Origin: Pseudomonas sp. VD-NE ins
GTDB lineage: Bacteria > Pseudomonadota > Gammaproteobacteria > Pseudomonadales > Pseudomonadaceae
Assembly: GCF_031882575.1 (NCBI RefSeq)
Contig: NZ_CP134772.1
Coordinates: 5,158,501-5,222,500, forward strand
DNA length: 64,000 nucleotides
Reading direction: 5' to 3'
The notes beneath the pieces are model-generated. The model had not been told where the DNA came from. It saw nothing but the letters and a program-made list of their open reading frames with translations, and searched no databases. A program made the position numbers and the translations under genes. Shown here in pieces: positions 26,868 through 34,454 of the stretch. Numbering within the stretch: the stretch's first letter is position 1; every line of letters begins with the position of its first letter.

Positions 26868-27254
26868 TCAGAAACGGGTCGGGCGCACCACGGCAGCGGC
26901 GCTGCGCGTCGGGTAATGGCCCAGGCTCTGCAAGGTTTCCAGACGCGCGCGAGCGCGGTAGGCGTATTCGCTGTTCGGGTAGGAAGCGATGATGAACTGG
27001 TAAGTCTGCGCCGCATCGACGAACATTTTCTGCCGTTCCAGGCACTGGCCGCGCATCATCGACACTTCCGGCCATACGTACGGGCGGGCGCGGCTGGCGC
27101 GTTCGACCTTGGACAGCTCCAGCATGACCTGCTCGCAATTGCCACGGTCATAGGCGCTGTAGGCGTTGTTCAAATGGTGGTTCATCGACCAACGGGTGCA
27201 GCCCGTCACGGCGAGGACGCTGAGGGCAAGGGCGGCAATGGGTAAGAATCGCAT
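26868..27254 (-). CDS. Small lipoprotein with TPR-like helices
   Basis: 128 residues. The signal sequence MRFLPIAALALSVLAVTGC ends in the lipobox AVTGC, so the mature protein starts at Cys19 and is lipidated. The remainder has helix pairs like a tetratricopeptide repeat (NAYSAYDRGNCEQVMLELSKV; AAQTYQFIIASYPNSEYAYRARARLE), typical of YfiO/BamD-like or scaffolding lipoproteins. It is too short to be BamD. AGGAG lies 7 nt before the ATG. It is divergent from pykA across 170 bp. Confidence 0.8.
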   Translation of the reverse strand: MRFLPIAALALSVLAVTGCTRWSMNHHLNNAYSAYDRGNCEQVMLELSKVERASRARPYVWPEVSMMRGQCLERQKMFVDAAQTYQFIIASYPNSEYAYRARARLETLQSLGHYPTRSAAAVVRPTRF

Positions 27255-27424
27255 GAGGGTTCTCCTGTCTTGTGCTCTTTATCGACCCTTGCCGAAAAAT
27301 CTTCAGAAGTGTTTGCGCCAATCGTCGTGTTCAATAAAGAAAGTATTAAGTAGTGCAAACGAACAATGACTACACCCCAAGAGCATAGTAGCCTTCGCTA
27401 GCGCTTGAACTCAGGAGTCTTTGC

Positions 27425-28876
27425 ATGTCCGTCCGTCGTACCAAAATCGTCGCTACCCTTGGCCCGGCCAGTAACTCGCCGGAAGTTCTCGAACAGCTGA
27501 TTCTGGCTGGTCTGGACGTTGCCCGTCTGAACTTCTCCCACGGCACCCCCGACGAGCACAAGGCTCGCGCGAAGCTGGTGCGTGACCTCGCTGCCAAGCA
27601 CGGTCGCTTCGTCGCCCTGCTGGGTGACCTGCAAGGCCCGAAAATCCGTATCGCCAAATTCGCCAACAAGAAGATCGAGCTGAAGATCGGTGACCAGTTC
27701 ACCTTCTCCACCAGCCATCCGTTGACCGAAGGCAACCAGCAAGTGGTCGGCATCGACTACCCGGATCTGGTCAAGGACTGCGGCGTGGGTGACGAGCTGC
27801 TGCTCGACGACGGCCGTGTGGTGATGCGCGTTGATACCGCCACCGCAACAGAATTGCATTGCACCGTGACCATCGGCGGCCCGCTGTCCGACCACAAAGG
27901 CATCAACCGTCGCGGTGGCGGCCTGACCGCACCGGCCCTGACTGAAAAAGACAAGGCCGACATCAAGCTCGCTGCGGAAATGGAAGTCGACTACCTCGCG
28001 GTGTCCTTCCCGCGTGACGCTGCCGACATGGAATACGCCCGTCAACTGCGCGACGAAGCCGGCGGTACTGCCTGGCTGGTGGCGAAGATCGAACGTGCTG
28101 AAGCCGTAGCGGATGACGAAACCCTCGACGGCCTGATCAAGGCTTCCGACGCGGTGATGGTTGCCCGTGGTGACCTCGGTGTGGAAATCGGCGACGCCGA
28201 GCTGGTAGGCATTCAGAAGAAAATCATTCTGCACGCACGCCGCCACAACAAGGCGGTGATCGTCGCGACCCAGATGATGGAGTCGATGATCCAGAACCCG
28301 ATGCCAACCCGCGCCGAAGTGTCCGACGTGGCCAACGCCGTGCTCGACTACACCGACGCCGTGATGCTGTCTGCTGAATCCGCAGCGGGTCTGTACCCGC
28401 TGGAAGCTGTTCAGGCCATGGCGCGCATCTGCGTCGGCGCTGAAAAACACCCCACCGGTAAAACCTCCAGCCACCGTATCGGCAAGGAATTCACCCGCTG
28501 CGACGAAAGCATCGCACTGGCGACCATGTACACCGCCAACCACTTCCCGGGCGTCAAAGCGATCATCGCCCTGACCGAAAGTGGCTACACCCCGCTGATC
28601 ATGTCGCGTATCCGTTCTTCGGTGCCGATCTATGCATTCTCGCCGCACCGTGAAACCCAGGCGCGTGCCGCCATGTTCCGTGGCGTGTACACCGTACCGT
28701 TCGACCCGGCTTCGCTGGAACCGCACGAAGTCAGCCAGAAGGCGATCGACGAGCTGGTCAAGCGCGGCGTTGTGGAAAAAGGCGACTGGGTCATCCTGAC
28801 CAAGGGCGACAGCTACCACACCACCGGCGGCACCAACGGCATGAAGATCCTGCACGTGGGCGACCCGCAGGTCTGA
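27425..28876 (+). CDS. pykA: Pyruvate kinase II
   Basis: This enzyme transfers phosphate from phosphoenolpyruvate to ADP, the last step of the lower glycolytic/Entner-Doudoroff route. 483 residues, very close to E. coli PykA throughout. It has the N-terminal RRTKIVATLGPAS, the active-site strand LLGDLQGPKIRI, the signature VMVARGDLGVEIGD, and TQMMESMIQNPMPTRAEV. The PykA-type C-terminal domain contains no obvious fructose-bisphosphate loop of the PykF kind. A strong terminator follows directly. Confidence 0.96.
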   Translation: MSVRRTKIVATLGPASNSPEVLEQLILAGLDVARLNFSHGTPDEHKARAKLVRDLAAKHGRFVALLGDLQGPKIRIAKFANKKIELKIGDQFTFSTSHPLTEGNQQVVGIDYPDLVKDCGVGDELLLDDGRVVMRVDTATATELHCTVTIGGPLSDHKGINRRGGGLTAPALTEKDKADIKLAAEMEVDYLAVSFPRDAADMEYARQLRDEAGGTAWLVAKIERAEAVADDETLDGLIKASDAVMVARGDLGVEIGDAELVGIQKKIILHARRHNKAVIVATQMMESMIQNPMPTRAEVSDVANAVLDYTDAVMLSAESAAGLYPLEAVQAMARICVGAEKHPTGKTSSHRIGKEFTRCDESIALATMYTANHFPGVKAIIALTESGYTPLIMSRIRSSVPIYAFSPHRETQARAAMFRGVYTVPFDPASLEPHEVSQKAIDELVKRGVVEKGDWVILTKGDSYHTTGGTNGMKILHVGDPQV

Positions 28877-28897
28877 GTGACGCGCTGAAAAACAAGA

Positions 28898-28928
28898 GCC
28901 CCGCCATGTGAATGGCGGGGCTTTTTTT
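28898..28928 (+). terminator. Rho-independent terminator of pykA
   Basis: A 10-bp perfect stem GCCCCGCCAT/ATGGCGGGGC (28898-28921) with a GTGA loop is followed by seven T. Confidence 0.95.
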
Positions 28929-28947
28929 GTCTGCGTTGAATCGAAAG

Positions 28948-29115
28948 CCCCTCACCCTGGCCCTCTCCCAGAGGGAGAAGGAGCCGATTGAGGGATATTG
29001 CAGAATTGCACCGACCTGATAGCTCTGCGCTGAATCCGACCGATTCTTTCAAGTCGATGTATAACGCATTACACCTCGGTCGGCTCCCTCTCCCTCTGGG
29101 AGAGGGCTGGGCGGG
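28948..29115. repeat. Intergenic long-inverted-end repeat, copy 1
   Basis: It begins CCCCTCACCCTGGCCCTCTC and ends in CTCTGGGAGAGGGCTGGG, so its ends pair as a long imperfect hairpin. The interior carries the family motif ACCGACCTGA ... TCGATGTATAACG ... CACCTCGGTCGGCTCCCTC. It fills the gap between the pykA terminator and the enoyl-CoA hydratase end. Similar copies lie at 32102, 47604, 53693 and 62331. Confidence 0.75.
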
Positions 29116-29140
29116 CGGCGTTCCGATGAGGGTTGGCTTT

Positions 29141-29890
29141 TCAATGCCGTTTGATAAACCCGGTCAACGCCGCCAAGGCTTCCGGCGAACGCAACCGCTG
29201 GGTGAACAACGCGCCCTCCTCCTCGATCACCTTACGGATCAACTCGCGATCCGGCGCTCGCATCAATTGCTTGCTGATGCGCACCGCTTCGGCCGGCAGC
29301 TCGTCGAAACGCAGCGCCATTTCCCGCGCCTTGCTGAGCGCCGCCGCGCCGCTACCCAATGCTTCGCTCGCAATCCCCCACTGCGCAGCCTGCTCACCGC
29401 TAAATCCCTCGCCCAACAGCAGCAGCTCCGCCGCTTTGGCCTGCCCAAGCAGACGTGGAAGGATCAGGCTGGAACCAAACTCCGGACATAACCCGAGATT
29501 GACGAAAGGCATGCGCAACCGCGCATCGCGGGCCACGTAGACCAGATCGCAGTGCAGCAACAACGTCGTACCGATGCCCACCGCTGCGCCCGCCACAGCG
29601 GCAATCACCGGTTTGCGGCATTCGAGCAGATTGAGCATGAAATGAAACACCGGGCTGTCGAGGTCGCTCGGCGGTTGCAGGATGAAGTCGGCGATGTCGT
29701 TGCCGGCGGTGAAGCACTCGGCGCTGCCGGTGATCAGCACGGCGTTGATTTCAGAGTCGTTGTCAGCCTGTTTCAACGCCTCGGCGAGGCGGCTGTACAT
29801 CGCGCGGGTCAGGGCGTTTCTCTTGTCCGGGCGGTTGAGGCGCAGGGTCAGTAAACCGCGTTCGCGTTCCAGCAGGATGGCATCGGTCAT
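29141..29890 (-). CDS. Enoyl-CoA hydratase/isomerase family protein
   Basis: 249 residues of the crotonase fold, acting on an acyl-CoA. The start MTDAILLERERG at 29890 is the conserved family N-terminus; the frame stays open for 68 more codons but reads into the upstream gene. Oxyanion-hole sequences are AECFTAGNDIADF and AGAAVGIGTTLLLHCDLVY. The usual hydratase Glu pair is not clearly kept (NLGLCPEFGSS has one Glu), so an isomerase or other crotonase activity is as likely. It is the last gene of the GGDEF/ferredoxin-reductase/crotonase run, 29 bp behind the oxidoreductase. Confidence 0.85.
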   Translation of the reverse strand: MTDAILLERERGLLTLRLNRPDKRNALTRAMYSRLAEALKQADNDSEINAVLITGSAECFTAGNDIADFILQPPSDLDSPVFHFMLNLLECRKPVIAAVAGAAVGIGTTLLLHCDLVYVARDARLRMPFVNLGLCPEFGSSLILPRLLGQAKAAELLLLGEGFSGEQAAQWGIASEALGSGAAALSKAREMALRFDELPAEAVRISKQLMRAPDRELIRKVIEEEGALFTQRLRSPEALAALTGFIKRH

Positions 29891-29919
29891 GGCGTGTCTC
29901 GCGTCTGAAAATTCAGCGC

Positions 29920-30855
29920 TCAACCACGGCTCAAAAATACGTCGGCCAGCAGTTGGTTGCGCGGCAGTCCGGCCAGGTACAGACGCCGGGCGAAGGCGTC
30001 GACACTGGCCGTCGAGCCGCAGACTAAGGCCAGGGTTTGCCGGGAAACAAGGCGCAGTTGCGCCAAAGCGGCGGCTGACTCGGCCGCCGTCCACAACTCG
30101 ACGCTGAGGTTTTCCCGCTGCGCAGCCAGTGCCGCCAGGGGTTTGGCCAGATAGTGTTGATCAGCATCATGGGCCAGGTGAATGACGCGGATTGCGCCTT
30201 GGTGATCCTGGCGCAGGGCTTCACGCAACACGCCGAACAACGGGCCTAAACCCGTGCCGGCGGCCAGCAGCCATAGCGGACGGCTGTGCCAGTCGGGGTC
30301 GTAATGCAAGGCGCCGCCACGCAGTTCGCCGAGGCGGATCGAATCGCCGATCTGCAAGCGCCGCGCGGCATCACTGAACTCACCGGGCTGTCGGCAATCG
30401 AGGTGGAATTCGAGAAAACGGTCTTCTTCCGGCAGGCTTGCCAGCGAATAGGGCCGGGCGATGTGATTGATCCACAGCACCAGATGTTGCCCGGCGCTGT
30501 AGCGCAAGGGCCGCTGCGGGGTCAGACGCAAACGCAGAACGCTGTCGCTGAGCCAGTCCAGCGCTTCGACCACCGCCGGACGACCGTCGGTAAGCGGATC
30601 GAAGGTGTGCACCTGCAAGTCTTCGACAACCTGACACTGGCACGCCAGACGCCAGCCTTCGTGACGCTGTTCGGCGCTCAAGGCGTCCGGCCGATTGTCG
30701 GCGGGCAGGCCTTGCACGCATTGCACCAGACAGGCATGACAGCTACCGGCGCGGCAGCTGTAGGGCACAGCGACGCCGTTCTGATTGAGGGCATCGAGCA
30801 GATTGCTGCCCGCCGCCACTGACCATTGTCGTTCACCCACGCGAAGTTCAGGCAT
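29920..30855 (-). CDS. 2Fe-2S ferredoxin / FAD-dependent oxidoreductase
   Basis: 311 residues. The N-terminal 90 form a plant-type [2Fe-2S] ferredoxin with ligand motif YSCRAGSCHACLVQC and a distant C (LACQCQV). This is followed by an FAD-binding domain (RPYSLASLPEE) and an NAD(P)-binding domain with AAGTGLGPLFGVLREAL. Such fusions pass electrons from NAD(P)H to an oxygenase or act as CDP-6-deoxyglucose-like reductases; the partner is not evident here. The ATG at 30855 overlaps the GGDEF gene end by 8 bp. Confidence 0.88.
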   Translation of the reverse strand: MPELRVGERQWSVAAGSNLLDALNQNGVAVPYSCRAGSCHACLVQCVQGLPADNRPDALSAEQRHEGWRLACQCQVVEDLQVHTFDPLTDGRPAVVEALDWLSDSVLRLRLTPQRPLRYSAGQHLVLWINHIARPYSLASLPEEDRFLEFHLDCRQPGEFSDAARRLQIGDSIRLGELRGGALHYDPDWHSRPLWLLAAGTGLGPLFGVLREALRQDHQGAIRVIHLAHDADQHYLAKPLAALAAQRENLSVELWTAAESAAALAQLRLVSRQTLALVCGSTASVDAFARRLYLAGLPRNQLLADVFLSRG

Positions 30856-31966
30856 CGACGCTCTCCCACGCGGCCGCACAACGATTGCGCCCGTCTCGCT
30901 TGGCCCGATACAACGCCTGGTCGGCGCGCTGCAGGGCGTCGTCCAGATCATCGCCCAACGCCAATAAGGTCATGCCGGCCGACAGGCTGAGGTTGCGCAC
31001 ATTCAGGCCCACCAGTTCAACATCAGTGAAGGCAATACGCAGACGCTCGCAGCAAGCGGTCAGCCGTTCGGCGTCGCAATCGGGCAACAGCACGACGAAT
31101 TCCTCACCACCATAACGCGCCAGCACATCGCCGTCGCGCAGACAGGCTTGAGCAACGCCGGCGAAAGCCTGCAACACCTGATCGCCGGCGGCATGGCCGT
31201 GCAGGTCGTTGATGCGTTTGAAATGGTCGAGGTCGATCAATGCCAGACCGTGCACGACGCCATCGTCCATTGCATTCAGCTCTCGTGAGGCCAGACGCAA
31301 AAAGTGCCGACGATTGAACAGCCCGGTCAATTCATCGGTAGCGACCAGATCCTCCAGCTGACGCATCATTCCGCGCAGAGTGTCCTGATGCGCCTGCAAG
31401 GCAAACCGGCGCTGGCGCTGGCGTTGGCGCGAAACCTGGACGAAGCGCGCGTACAGCACCAGCCACGCCAGCACCATTGCCAGAATGCACACCTGCAGGG
31501 CGGCAAGCGCCGGTTCGCGCAAGCGGAAGTGGTAGCCGTCCCACAGCGTAATTGCACAGAAACTGAAGAACACCAGCAGTGCGCAGCGGATGAACGCCCG
31601 TCGACTGAGATGGAACAGGCCGAACAGCAGGATCAGCACGTAGAACACCAGAAAGGCGCCACGGGCTTCATCCAGATGGGCGATCAGCCAGGTCTGCCAG
31701 CCGAGACCGACCAACACCTGCGCTTCGGTCAGGCTGGGATCGGCAAAGCGCATGTTGCGCCCGCTCCAGAACAGCGCGAACAGCACCGACTGGCTGAGCA
31801 CCACCAGCGCACTGCCGATGGCCACGGAGCTCAGGGACTGGGCGTAATGACCGGTGAAAAACGCCAGCCACAGCAGCAGCAAAGCCAATCCATAGGTGGC
31901 CGCAGCGAGGGCAAAGCGTTTGAGCAAAAGACGTTGAATGGCGTTATGGGTCAATCGTTGACTCAC
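30848..31966 (-). CDS. Membrane-bound diguanylate cyclase (GGDEF)
   Basis: 372 residues. Six or so hydrophobic helices fill about 1-185. A GGDEF domain follows, opening with DELTGLFNRRHFLRLA, with the active site YGGEEF and, five residues before it, the RxxD product-inhibition site (RDGD). It should make c-di-GMP at the inner membrane. The gene order pykA, crotonase, ferredoxin reductase, GGDEF, fumarase corresponds from memory to PA4329-PA4333 in P. aeruginosa, where the GGDEF gene is sadC. This protein is shorter than SadC, so orthology is inferred from position only. Confidence 0.9.
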   Translation of the reverse strand: MSQRLTHNAIQRLLLKRFALAAATYGLALLLLWLAFFTGHYAQSLSSVAIGSALVVLSQSVLFALFWSGRNMRFADPSLTEAQVLVGLGWQTWLIAHLDEARGAFLVFYVLILLFGLFHLSRRAFIRCALLVFFSFCAITLWDGYHFRLREPALAALQVCILAMVLAWLVLYARFVQVSRQRQRQRRFALQAHQDTLRGMMRQLEDLVATDELTGLFNRRHFLRLASRELNAMDDGVVHGLALIDLDHFKRINDLHGHAAGDQVLQAFAGVAQACLRDGDVLARYGGEEFVVLLPDCDAERLTACCERLRIAFTDVELVGLNVRNLSLSAGMTLLALGDDLDDALQRADQALYRAKRDGRNRCAAAWESVDA

Positions 31967-32101
31967 CGTGCGATAAGAGGCTGACCGAGTGTCCTACTCT
32001 ACAGACCGGCTGCCACTTTAGAGGCCCAGTCGATAAATGACCACCGATTTTCGGGCTCGAAATTTGACGTCAAAAGTGTGGCCTGCGCATACCGCCAAAA
32101 G

Positions 32102-32446
32102 CCCCTCACCCTAGCCCTCTCCCAGAGTGAGAGGGGACTGACCGAGTTGTTTGTTCGAGATACGCCGACCTGAAATAACGAGCCGGACTCAGGTTTGAAC
32201 AACATGAAGATCAGCTCCCTTTCCTGAGCCGGACTCAGGTTTGAACAACATGAAGATCGGCTCCCTTTCCTGAGCCGGACTCAGGTTTGAACAACATGAA
32301 GATCGGCTCCCTTTCCTGAGCCGGACTCAGGTTTGAACAACATGAAGATCGGCTCCCTTTCCTGAGCCGGACTCAGGTTTGAACAACATGAAGATCGGCT
32401 CCCTTTCCCCCTCGCCCCCTTTGGGGGAGAGGGCTGGGGTGAGGGG
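32102..32446. repeat. Intergenic long-inverted-end repeat, copy 2, expanded by a tandem array
   Basis: The left end CCCCTCACCCTAGCCCTCTC and right end GAGAGGGCTGGGGTGAGGGG match the family. The interior has ACTGACCGAGTTGTT and ACGCCGACCTGAAA, but the middle is replaced by a 46-bp tandem array (32181-32408). This repeat takes up much of the 762-bp gap between the GGDEF gene and the fumarase gene. Confidence 0.75.
32181..32408. repeat. 46-bp tandem repeat, five units
   Basis: Units begin at 32181, 32227, 32273, 32319 and 32365. The period is exactly 46 bp, starting AGCCGGACTCAGGTTTGAAC. Units 2 to 5 are identical except for the last two bases of the array; unit 1 differs by one base (ATCAGCTCC for ATCGGCTCC). 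There are no spacers, so it is not a CRISPR, and 46 is not a multiple of 3, so it is not coding. Confidence 0.95.
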
Positions 32447-32533
32447 GTAGCTCTTGAAGTGCACACCCTCTGTCCGATATTCGCCCAGCCATGCGACCAA
32501 CGAATGACTGCCGGCGCGTGTATGCCCCATCGA

Positions 32534-32559
32534 GGCGCGGTATACTGCCGCGCCTTTTT
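32534..32559 (+). other. GC hairpin with T-run in the fumarase leader
   Basis: GGCGCGG/CCGCGCC with loop TATACTG (32534-32554) is followed by five T. It could be a terminator or attenuator. Its loop also contains TATACT, a good -10 hexamer, so a promoter reading is equally possible. Confidence 0.45.
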
Positions 32560-32601
32560 AGCGTCGCGCCAGCAGCCCCGGCGTGCCCGGCCCAAAGGGC
32601 C

Positions 32602-32690
32602 AGCTTCAAGTTGCAAGCTCCAAGCCGCAAGCTCGAACAGTCCGCGTACTGCTCCAACTTGTCGCTCGAAGCTAGAAGCTCAAAGCTGCC
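32602..32690. repeat. Degenerate CAAGCT-type short repeat tract
   Basis: AGCTTCAAGTTGCAAGCTCC and following bases repeat variants of CAAGCT/GAAGCT at about 7-bp steps (AAGCCGCAAGCTCG ... GAAGCTAGAAGCTCAAAGCTG), ending 39 bp before the fumarase start. No coding role is seen. Confidence 0.55.
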
Positions 32691-32728
32691 CTATTAAAAT
32701 GTTCCCGTCTTTTAGAGGAGCGCGACTC

Positions 32729-34252
32729 ATGACCGTGATCAAGCAAGACGACCTGATTCAGAGCGTTGCCGACGCCCTGCAGTTCATTTCCTATTACCAC
32801 CCCGTGGATTTCATCCAGGCGATGCACGAAGCCTACCTGCGCGAAGAATCGCCAGCGGCCCGTGACTCGATGGCGCAGATCCTGATCAACTCGCGCATGT
32901 GCGCCACCGGCCACCGCCCGATCTGCCAGGACACCGGTATCGTTACCGTGTTCGTGCGCGTCGGCATGGACGTGCGTTGGGATGGCGCCACCATGGGCCT
33001 GGACGACATGATCAACGAAGGCGTGCGTCGCGCCTACAACCTGCCGGAAAACGTCCTGCGTGCCTCGATCCTCGCCGACCCGGCGGGTGCTCGGAAAAAC
33101 ACCAAGGACAACACCCCGGCCGTGATTCACTACTCCATCGTCCCGGGCAACACCGTGGAAGTGGACGTGGCGGCCAAGGGCGGCGGTTCCGAGAACAAGT
33201 CGAAAATGGCTATGCTCAACCCGTCCGACTCGATCGTTGACTGGGTACTGAAGACCGTTCCGACCATGGGCGCCGGCTGGTGCCCACCGGGCATGCTCGG
33301 CATCGGCATCGGCGGCACCGCCGAGAAAGCTGCGGTCATGGCCAAGGAAGTGTTGATGGAATCCATCGACATCCACGAGCTGAAAGCCCGTGGCCCACAG
33401 AACCGCATCGAAGAAATGCGCCTGGAGCTGTTCGAGAAGGTCAACCAGTTGGGCATCGGCGCCCAGGGCCTCGGTGGCCTGACCACCGTGCTCGACGTAA
33501 AAATCATGGACTACCCGACCCACGCAGCCTCGCTGCCGGTGTGCATGATCCCCAACTGCGCCGCCACCCGTCACGCACACTTCGTGCTCGACGGTTCCGG
33601 CCCGGCCTCGCTGGAAGCGCCACCGTTGGAGGCCTACCCGGAAATCGTCTGGGAAGCCGGCCCGTCGGCCCGCCGCGTCAACCTCGACACCCTGACCCCG
33701 GAAGACGTGCAGAGCTGGAAGCCGGGCGAAACCGTTCTGCTTAACGGCAAGATGCTCACCGGTCGCGACGCTGCGCACAAGCGCATGGTCGAGATGCTGA
33801 ACAAAGGTGAAACCCTGCCGGTCGACCTCAAAGGCCGCTTTATCTACTACGTCGGCCCGGTTGATCCAGTCGGTGACGAAGTGGTTGGCCCGGCAGGCCC
33901 GACCACCGCAACGCGGATGGACAAGTTCACCCGGCAGATCCTTGAGCAAACCGGCCTGCTGGGCATGATCGGCAAATCCGAGCGCGGCCCGACCGCGATC
34001 GAAGCGATCAAGGACAACAAAGCCGTGTACCTGATGGCCGTTGGCGGCGCTGCTTACCTGGTGGCTCAGGCGATCAAGAAGTCGAAAGTGCTGGCGTTTG
34101 CCGAACTGGGCATGGAAGCGATCTACGAGTTCGAAGTCAAAGACATGCCGGTCACCGTAGCGGTGGACAGCAAAGGTGAGTCGGTGCACATCACTGGTCC
34201 TGCGATCTGGCAACAGAAGATCAGCGAAAGCCTGGCGGTCGAAGTGCAGTAA
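32729..34252 (+). CDS. fumA: Fumarate hydratase, class I (iron-sulfur)
   Basis: Interconverts fumarate and L-malate in the citric acid cycle using a labile [4Fe-4S] cluster. 507 residues from MTVIKQDDLI with GAGGAG 8 nt upstream; an in-frame start 90 codons earlier runs through intergenic repeats and is rejected. The alpha-type domain holds GHRPICQDTGIV with a cluster Cys. MIPNCAATRHAHF carries another. The beta-type domain holds the GPTTATRMDKF motif. Single-chain length is normal for the bacterial enzyme. A terminator follows. Confidence 0.95.
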   Translation: MTVIKQDDLIQSVADALQFISYYHPVDFIQAMHEAYLREESPAARDSMAQILINSRMCATGHRPICQDTGIVTVFVRVGMDVRWDGATMGLDDMINEGVRRAYNLPENVLRASILADPAGARKNTKDNTPAVIHYSIVPGNTVEVDVAAKGGGSENKSKMAMLNPSDSIVDWVLKTVPTMGAGWCPPGMLGIGIGGTAEKAAVMAKEVLMESIDIHELKARGPQNRIEEMRLELFEKVNQLGIGAQGLGGLTTVLDVKIMDYPTHAASLPVCMIPNCAATRHAHFVLDGSGPASLEAPPLEAYPEIVWEAGPSARRVNLDTLTPEDVQSWKPGETVLLNGKMLTGRDAAHKRMVEMLNKGETLPVDLKGRFIYYVGPVDPVGDEVVGPAGPTTATRMDKFTRQILEQTGLLGMIGKSERGPTAIEAIKDNKAVYLMAVGGAAYLVAQAIKKSKVLAFAELGMEAIYEFEVKDMPVTVAVDSKGESVHITGPAIWQQKISESLAVEVQ

Positions 34253-34270
34253 GCCCTTCGCACCCTGAAA

Positions 34271-34310
34271 ACGGCCGGCTCATCCGCAACGATGACCCGG
34301 CCGTTTTTTA
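34271..34310 (+). terminator. Rho-independent terminator of the fumarase gene
   Basis: ACGGCCGG/CCGGCCGT forms the base of the hairpin at 34271-34303, extended by a near-perfect CTCATC/GATGAC inner stem. It is followed by a T-rich run. Confidence 0.9.
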
Positions 34311-34367
34311 TTTGGGCAAACCCTTCGCGATAAAAAATCTGCGAAAGCATACAAAATGATCTTGCGC

Positions 34368-34387
34368 ACCTGTCAGATCTGACAGGT
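34368..34387 (+). promoter_or_regulatory. Perfect 20-bp lux-box-like palindrome before the Tc B gene
   Basis: ACCTGTCAGATCTGACAGGT is fully self-complementary and fits CT-N12-AG, the core of LuxR/LasR-family sites. Its centre is 77 bp before the ATG at 34455. A weak -10-like TTGTTA at 34405 would put transcription start about 40 bp from the site centre, the spacing at which LuxR-type activators overlap the -35 region. Confidence 0.75.
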
Positions 34388-34454
34388 TCATTTATGCGCT
34401 GTTCTTGTTAGCGTCAGTCCATTCACGCCCCTCTCGCGCGCAATGGATTCGACC

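Noticed and set aside
27398..28855. Long open frame (485 codons) antisense to pykA
   Set aside because: His/Val/Gln-rich translation with no recognisable motif; the sense strand is a clear pyruvate kinase, so this is a codon-bias shadow in high-GC DNA.
32181..32408. CRISPR array
   Set aside because: Units are directly adjacent with no spacers and there are no cas genes nearby.
32281..32657. Minus-strand frames running through the 46-bp array
   Set aside because: 46 is not divisible by 3, so each unit is read in a different frame; the translations are low-complexity and lack a ribosome site.
32459..32728. N-terminal extension of fumarase
   Set aside because: The 90 extra residues come from intergenic repeats and a hairpin; GAGGAG and family alignment support the start at 32729.
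32672..34213. 513-codon antisense frame over fumarase
   Set aside because: Same shadow effect; Arg/His/Val-rich composition with no domain.
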